Source: Clostridia bacterium (GTDB taxonomy: Bacteria; Bacillota; Clostridia; Oscillospirales; CAG-272). From it: 18,391 nucleotides of DNA. The notes beneath the pieces are model-generated. The model had not been told where the DNA came from. It did not search any database and worked only from the letters and a program-made list of their open reading frames with translations. Positions 7,116-16,100 of the stretch are shown here, piece after piece; position 1 is the stretch's first letter, and the number at the start of each line of letters is the position of its first letter. The position numbers and the translations under genes are program-made. The stretch spans positions 1 through 18,391 of the forward strand of contig JAFVRI010000147.1 of assembly GCA_017504335.1 (NCBI GenBank), read 5' to 3'.

Positions 7116-10100
7116 ATGAAACGATTGCTACTGAAACGAATTCTTCCGTTCATGATGGCGATGATCATGCTGGCATCCTTCTGCCTTCCTGCCGGAGCCT
7201 TTACCATCGGCTCTTCGGGAACGTCGGAGGAGGACCTGCCGTATTACACCATCGAGCTTGAAGACGGAATCCTTCGGGTGAAGCTGAATCCCCAGAAGGT
7301 GTACGATCTTTTGGCGGACGGAGATCTGACGAGAGAAGAGCTGGAGAAGTTTATTCCCGCGGATGTTCTCGAAGCGACCGAGGGAGGCTTGTCGGTTGAT
7401 AAGCTGACCGCGCTTGCGGCGGAGTACATCACGCCCGAGGAGCTGGAAAAGCTGCTGGGCATTCTTCCCAAGAATCTTCTTACCACCTACTTCCTGAACC
7501 CCGAGTTCCTGGAGCAGCTGATTACCCTGGACGAGATCCTCGCCCTTGTGGACGTTGACGCGCTTCTCGCGGGTGTGGAGGATGAGGAGAAGTTCAGCGA
7601 GGAGCTGAACGGACTTCTGACTCCCGTGCTGGACGATCTGCTGACCGATGAGGTACAGAAGAAGCTGATCGGAGACCAGTCGTTCATGGAGAGCGTTCTG
7701 GCGGATGCCGTGGACCGTCTCCTTGCGGAGCATGAGAAAGAGGTCATGGATGTTCTGCCCGAGCTGGTGACCGACGCGGTCGTGGATTCGATCCTCGCCA
7801 ATGAGGCATACAAGAAGGCACTGGCGGATCTGGTTCGCAATGACGACCATATCCTTTCCATGATTCTTGATGATGAGGATATTTCCCACAGACTGGCTCT
7901 GTATCTGGAGGATGAGCACAACCGCAACCATGCCATCGAGTTCGTTGAGGACGAGAAGGTGATCGCCGAGATCAAGGCGCATCCCGAATGGATCATGACC
8001 GAGGATGTCATTGCGTACATGTTCCGTCATAATAAGCTGACCACAGCGGTTATGGAGGAAGTGTTTGGCGCGGACGTGCTTCGTGATCTGATCGCTGACA
8101 ATGATTACGCGATCATGAAGGAGCTGATGAAGGACGACCATCTGATCGGCAGTGTGATCGGCAGCGAGGGCTTTGCCGAGATCGCCGCTACGGTTGTGAC
8201 CGATTCGCTTCTCGACGCGATGATGAGCAAGGATGGCTTCGACGTGACCGATTATTTCACGTCCGACCGTCTGAGCGAGATTCTTTTGGGCATGGATGAA
8301 ATTACGCCCGACGCGCTTCTGGATAAGAAGCTGATCAAGCTGGATGCATCCTTTGCGGAGAAATTCCCCGCCATTACCCCCGAGACCATGATCGAAAAGG
8401 GTCATCTGAACCCCGATAAGATCAGTATCGATAAGGTAAAGGGACTGGATGCGGAGAAGCTTTACGATGACGGTGTGATCACCAAGGAAGAGATCATCGC
8501 CGCGTACAGCATTACGGAAGATGACATACTGGCGGTCATGATCGACGGCGAAAAGCAGACCGCGCTCCTGAACGGCTGGGATACCGCCGAGGAGCTGTTT
8601 GCCAACATCGACGGCTTGGTTGAGCGCTTGGCTTCTGTCAAGGGAATCACCCCCGCGTCTCTGATTGCCAAGAATGTGATCGATATGACCGAGGTGCTCA
8701 ATAAGTACCCCGATGCCATTGATCTTGCGGATATTCTGGCGACCGACGGTGCCGTGAATGTAGATGCGATCCTGGCATACGAGCCCTACGGCATCACCGC
8801 GGACGCGATCCTGAATAAGAACATCGTGACCCCCTCGGAGGTGTTCGATGCGTTCGGACTGTCCCTGTCCGATCTGTCCCTGACCGATGCCGAGCTGAAG
8901 AAGCTGGCGGATGAGATGATGAAGGATGCCGCTCTGAAGTCGGCGCTGAAGGATTCCTTCGTCAACGAGGTCAAGGCGGGAACCATTGATCCCATTGATT
9001 TCTTGGATTATATTGATTTGGCGGCAATCGCAAACGATCCCCATAACGGCATTGATCTGGCTGAGCTGGTTCACGTTTTGGTGGATACCGACCCCAAGGC
9101 TGACGAGCATCTTGCGGCGCTTGTCTCCAAGGTAACGCTTTCTGTTGACGAACATAAGGAAATTTTCGAGGAAATCGGCTATGCGCAGTGCGTTCAATTG
9201 CTGGATTCCCATCTGGAGGAGATCCTGAACGATATCGGCTTGGATCCCTTCTTCGATCATTTCCCGGTCATGGATCTGACCGATGCGCTCTTTGGAAGCG
9301 AGGAACAGTCGGGCTTCATGTACCTGCTGAATGAAAATATCTTCACCTTTGATAAGATCGCGATCGCCATCGGCGGCGTCGAGAAGCCTGCGGGCAGCGA
9401 TGCCGAGAAGAAGAGCGCGGGTCTTGCGGTTCTGGCAAGCAAGCTGGACAGCGGACTTGTGGTCGAGAAGCTGGGCGATCTGCTGATGCAGTATGTCACC
9501 TTCGCTCAGATCATTGAATGGGCGGGCGGATTCAACGTGATCCTCGGCTGGTATTCCACCGAAGAGCTGATCACGCTCGTTAAGAAGATCGGTCCCGCGA
9601 AGCTGTTCAATCTGGCAAAGAATAACGGCATGCTCACCTCTCCCGCGGCAAAGGATGCGGTTAAGTCGATCCTTGGCGAGATCACCGCGGATAAGGCGAA
9701 GCTGAAGGATTTTGTCAAGGGACTCAAGACCCCCCTGACCCAGATCCTTGTTGAAGAAATTTCGACCATGACGCTCAACGGTACCACCTTCTTCAAGAAC
9801 GGTATCATTGACGTAGAGGAAGCCATTCGCACGGCAATTCGTTCGATTCCCGATGTAGAGGATTTCTGCAAGATGAAGTCGGATGACATTATCGTGAATA
9901 TGGTTCTGCATACCACCTTCCGCAATGACGGCGATATGAAGCTGGGCATGGAGGTCTCCTTCAACGGTGACTTCACAAAGCTTCAGGAGCTGGCAGAGAG
10001 TCAGAAGGATCTTTGGCGCATTGAGGTTGGCGAGGATGATCTGGATCTGCACCTGAGCTCGGTTCTCCCCTCCAAGGTCATGAGCCTGTATGAGAAGGTG

Positions 10101-13100
10101 CTGACCGCTGACCGTTTGCCCGCTGATCTGAAGGGCAAGCTGCTGATGGCACCCGATCTGACCATTCCCGAGCTGGCAGAGCTCTTCGGCGATCTTGACG
10201 ATGCGCTGTTGGAGAAGCTGGCGAATACTGTAGACGAAAAGCTGGATTCCGTGCTGGCAAAGGCGGATCCCGCTGTTGAAAAGCTCCCCGAGGGAGCGCG
10301 CAGCCGTGTCGATGCGATCCTGGAAAAGCTTCGCACCGTGGATGGCTGGAAGGCGATCATTGAAAAAATCCAGACGGCAGCCAATAAGCTGCCCGAGGCT
10401 GCAAAGAATCTGACCGTTGCTGAGATGTACAAGGGCTCGGGCTACTTTGAAATGAAGTCTGTTTCCTACGATGTGGATCTTGGCGAAAAGGTTTCCGATA
10501 AGCTGGGACTCCCCGCGGGCATGCTGAATGCCGATCTGTCGGGTGAGCTGAGCGGAAACGTAACCTTCCGCGGTCTGTACCGCCTGACGTTGGACAACCG
10601 CTTTGAAAAGAAGGTATTCTTCCTGCCCGCAGGCATTTCTCTGGATGTGCTGGCAAATGTAGAGGGCTTGGATCTGACCGTATTTGAGGAGACCCTGCCC
10701 GAGACCATGCCCACCATGGATACGGTAGTAACACCTCCTCTGGAGGAGGATGAGTACGAGCTGATCTTCGTATTGCACAGACCCGACGGATCGGTAGAGA
10801 TGATGGAGACCATCGTTTATAAGAAGAACGATACCACTCTTCCGAAGCTCCCCGACGATCCCGAGGCGATCCGCGGATACAAGGTCAACTGGCCCAACTA
10901 CATGGAAATGATGGGCGTTGCTCCTTCTCAGGTCGTGGATGTTCGCTATGACGCGATCACCTATCAGCTGACCTATCAGAAGGGCGACAAGGTCGATACC
11001 GTCAACTTTACGGTTGAGACCATCGATGACATCGAGCTTGCGCTGGATGATGCCGGACACGGCTACACCTACGGCTGGAAGGTGGCAGGTGAGTTCCGCG
11101 ATGTGGAATGGATCAAGGCATACCTGAAGAATCCCGCCAACAATCTGGATACTTTGAAGGAGGATCTCGGCACCATTACGCAGGAGATCATCTACACGGT
11201 TTACACCATTTCCTTCCATAATATTAAAGGCGAGCTCTTCCACAAGGTAGAGTACACCGTCAACGGCTTGGAGGACGGCGCGTACATGCCCGACCTTTCC
11301 ACCCCCGAGCAGGGCTACATGCACCTGTGGTGGAACGAGACCGACGGCGAGGCATTTGATCCTACGGCATTTGATTTCAAGACCGCAAAGGATCTGAAGA
11401 TCTGTGAGAAGGCTGACCTTCTGATCTACTCCTATGTGTTCGTCCTCGCAAACGGCGATAAGATCACCTGGGAGTACACCATCGAGACCACTGCCAAGGA
11501 GTTCGAGGCAGGAATCCCCGCAAACACCGCCAAGGATCCCGCGGGTGACTTCTGGTACGAATGGGAGCTGACCGGTACCTTCCCGGCGCTGGAGGCAGCA
11601 ACCTACGTTTACGAGTCGAAGAATTACAAGATCTATACCATCACCTTCGATAAGCTGGAGGATAAGGACACGACCCTGAATTATACCTCCATCAGCGATT
11701 GGGAGAAGGATCTGATTGCTTCGGTTCCCGAGCTGACCGACGATACGGCGGCATATACCTACGGCTGGTACGTGGATGCCAACGAAAACGGCAAGTATGA
11801 CGCGGGCGAGGCATGGAATCCCGCAACCTTTGATGTGGGAACCAAGAAGGACATCACCGTGAAGGAGTACCGTGTTCTCAAGGAATACACCTACACCTTT
11901 GCAGATGTGAATTTCGTTATACACGATATTACCATCACTGCTGAGACCACCCGCGATGATCTGATCGCGGCACTGAAGGCAGAGGGACTTCCCACCACCC
12001 CCGAGAAGGGATACTACCATTACTGGGTGATGGAGGACGGCACCACCGTATGGACCCCCTCCTCCTATGAAATGGGAAGTGTGAGCGCCCTGAAGAATCA
12101 GCTGTTTTACGAAAAGGCAGAGCTTCGCGACTATACGGTCACCCTGGTTCCCCTGAAGGGCAATACCTCCGGTGAGGCGGGCACGTCCGTGGAGATCGGC
12201 TATACCGTTGAGTCCCTGACTCTGACCGGTGTTCCCGCCCTTCACACGGTGACGAGCACGAATAACAAGCTGTATTCCGAGTATCTGTGGTACATCGATC
12301 TCAACGGCAACGGCGTGTATGACGCGGGCGAGAAGTGGGATCCCATCCAAGACTTCGACGCAAGCGTGTGCGAGGACTTTACGGTTTACGAGTACGGTGT
12401 TCCCGTGAACTATCAGATGAGTCTGAAGCCTCTGAGCAGCGCTACGAATATCGTGATTACCTACAACGCCAACAACTGGCCCGAGGTTTATGAGCAGCTG
12501 ACCGACCTGTTGACCGACCTGAAGGACGAGGAGATCGGCTCCTATACCTACGAGTGGTACTCTGTGAACAACAAGGGCAGCTGGGTGAAGCACACCTTCC
12601 CCGAAAAGCTGACCAACTCCAATGCGACAAGCCATGACGGATCCTACACCGAGGTTCGCCGTGTTGAAAACAACAACAAGCTGTATGTGTTTGACAAGGA
12701 CGGCAATAAGCTGACCGATTACCTGTACGCATACGACGGCATCTATGAGAGAGACGAGTACGGCAATGATGTGGCAGTAAGCCTGCCCGTGGCTCCCACG
12801 GTCACGCACTATGACTTTGCCAACTGGATGTACGCGGGCAAGACCCTGAATAAGCCCGAGGCAACCGACATCGTATTTGATCTCGATACCTTCCTTACGG
12901 ATCTGAATCTTGATCTGAAGACCGCAACCACCGCGCAGAGACGAATCAACATCATGCCCGGTTATACGGCACATCTCTACGTTCTGACCTTTAAGGTAGA
13001 GGGCGAGGCAGATCAGTATGCATACTACTCTGTAGAAACCAATCTGAATGAGCTGGTGATTCCCGCGCCTCCCGTGGCAAACGCACACGATTCCTACGGC

Positions 13101-16100
13101 TGGTATCTGGATGCCAACGGCAACGGTCAGTATGACAAGGGCGAGGAATGGAACAAGAACAAGCTGAACCTGACCGATCCCACCGATCTGACACTTGGCG
13201 TATACGCATATCCCACCGAGCACAAATATACCTTTATCTATGATAACGGCAATCACACCGATGTGAACTTTACCTACGAGACCACACCCGATAGCTTTGC
13301 CGCAAAGGTTCCCGGAAATACTGCCGAGAACAATGCATACAGCTATGCATGGTACGTGGATGCCAACGGAAACGGACAGTTTGACGAGGGCGAGCAGTGG
13401 ACTGCCGCACGTTTCATGGAGAACGGACTGACCGCTTACGAGGTTCGTGAGTATCGGATCCTCAAGACTTATACCTATACCTTCGTTTCCTTCGACGGAA
13501 CGGTGAAGACCTACACCTACTCGGTTCTGACCACCAAGCAGGAGCTTGAGGCAGAGATCCCCGCTCAGACGGCAATGAACGTGAAGTTCATGTACTACTG
13601 GGCAGAGAGCGGCGCTCGCTGGACCATCGACTCCTTCAAGGCAGGCGATGTAAGCGCGCTTCGTGACTACACCATCGAGGAAAAGCAGGAGGGACGTCCC
13701 TACACCATTACCTTCATTCCTCTGGTTCACTCGACCGGTGCGGATGATACTGCCATCAACAAGACCTACTCCGTAGATTCTTCCCTCCAGGAGCTGACCG
13801 CTCTGATCCCCGACAGCAATAGCGACAAGGTGATCGCTTACCGTTATTTCTGGTACCGCGATGCGAACGGAAACAACGCGTATGACGCGGGCGAGGAATG
13901 GTCGGTAGAGGATGTGAACATGGATCCCCCCGAGAACTTTACTGTCCGTCAGGGCAGAGAAGCCATCGTCTATACCATGACCTTCCAGCCTTTGGTTGGT
14001 GACAAGGTTACCATCAATTACAGCATCGAGGATAAGGCAAAGTGGTCCACCACCATCAAGCCTCTGATCCCTGTGCTGACAAAGGCAACAGGCGATGACA
14101 AGGGTGTTTATGAATATCTGTGGTTCTACGAGGATGCCGATGGCGCGCTGGTCAACAAGGCCGCAACCTACTTCAACACCTTGACAGAAGTCAAGCTTAC
14201 GGAGCTCGCGCACGATTTCGTGGAGATCAAGCGAATTGATGATGCCAACATCATCACCTTCTACGGCAGAGACGGAAAGAGTCAGAAGATCGCTACATTC
14301 TACTACGACCGCGAAAAGGTGGTCTATCTGGATAAGCTGAACCGTCAGGTTGAGTTGGAGAAGGATGAGCATGGCAAGTATAAGTACCCTGTTGCTCCCG
14401 AAATTCTCGGTTACGTCTTTGACGGATGGATGTACGCGGGTAGCAAGACCAATCCTTCGATCACCGACAGAGCATTCAGCTTAGAGACTTTCCGTGAGGA
14501 CTTTGGCGTCGATTTCAGTAAGACGACTGACAAGGTCAATGTCATGGCTCAGTACAAGCTGACGCCCTACTACCTGACCTTTAAGCAGGCAGGCAAGGAG
14601 GACGTGGTTGTTGAGTACAACGTAGAGACCGCAAGAATCGATCTCGAGGCAAGAATTCCCGCACTTCCTGCCAACACCATGGCATATAGCTACCGTTGGA
14701 TAAATGAAGCCGGTGAACGCTGGAGCTTTGATAACTTTGACCATCAGGCAGAGCCCGGCAACTACACGATTTATCTGGAAGAGACCATTCTGGAATACGT
14801 GGTGACCTTCGTAATGGTAAACGGCGACCGTCATCTGGTATTCTACGATGTAAATACCACCCGCGAGGAATTCGAGCGACAGATCCCCGAGCTGTTGAAC
14901 GGCCCCGGTGTAGAGAGCTGGTGGATCCTTGACGGACAGGTATGGACCGTTGACAGTCTCTTCGGACCTGACGCAAGCAGCACCGCTTTCGTGAATGCGA
15001 TGAATGACTACCGCATCGAGGAGAAGCGGATTGCGGATTCCTTTGTTCTGACCTTTAAAGATCTGAACGGAGTCCGTTTGACGCAGGTCATCTACAACGC
15101 AGGCGGACCCATTTACGGATCTGTTCCCGCACTGCCCTCCAGCGCGGATGGCTATAGCTACTACTGGTGGAACACCAATGAGGACGTCAAGTGGGATGGC
15201 TTCAATCCTCTGGAAGCAAAGAATCTGATTCTGGAGCTTCGCAGAGATCCCATCACCTACACGCTGACCTTCTTGGTGCCTCCCGCAAATAACGCAAATC
15301 CCGACGCACCCAAGACCGAGGTTACAAGAACCTACACCGTTCTGGACAAGAGCTTCCAGCTGCCCGAATCCACGGCACCCGGAGGCATGGAGCTGGCATG
15401 GTTCATCGGCGAGGGTGAGGCAAAGAGCCGCTGGTATAAGGAAGATCTCCGTGTGGGCAATCTGACCCTGGTCGGCGAATTCGTCAACCTGAACTATTCG
15501 GTTGACTTCGTTGGCGAGGATGGAACCTTCATCAAGAACTTCATTATGACCAAGGACACGAAGAGCCAGCTGACCGTTCCTCCCAAGGCATACTACTTAG
15601 GTAACTGGTACGTACAGCTTGGTGACCAGCCCTCCGAGGCTGACCCCAAGTGGAGCGACTACGACATCAGGACCACAGTTGGTCTCAATATCCGTGTATA
15701 CGTAAAATACGAAGCCATTCCTTACACCGTAACCTTCCAGACGGTAGACGGTAAGTTCGCGGGAAGCTTCGGATACGGTGTGGATTCCGAATGGACTCCC
15801 AGACTTCCCGTACCGACCTGCGAGACTCCCGGCTACGAGTATCGTTGGGTCATCGTGCTGAAGCAGAACAGCGACGGCAGCATCAAGGAGTGGTGCCACT
15901 GGGCAGACTTCGAGAAGCCCGGTAAGTCGACGGCAATCGTCCGTCCCATGATGTTCCCCGTGGATTACACCGTGAACTTCACGCATCCCGACGGAACCAT
16001 GAGCGAGGGAACGGTTACCGTTGAGAGAAAGCCTGTGCCTTCCGTTGAAATGGCACCCGGCTACAAGGCAGTTTGGTATGTACAGCTTGGCGCGGATCCC

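Noticed and set aside
11775..13895. Dockerin or thrombospondin type 3 repeats
   Set aside because: The calcium loops occur singly, about 83-90 residues apart or multiples of that, within beta units, not as close pairs with dockerin helices or in tandem as in thrombospondin.
7128..14372. A leftward open frame of 2414 codons opposite the giant gene
   Set aside because: It lies in register with the sense codons and exists only because the giant gene lacks TTA, CTA and TCA codons. Its translation has no signal, domain or repeat logic of its own, and the sense strand has a clear promoter, ribosome site, signal peptide, membrane helix and terminator.
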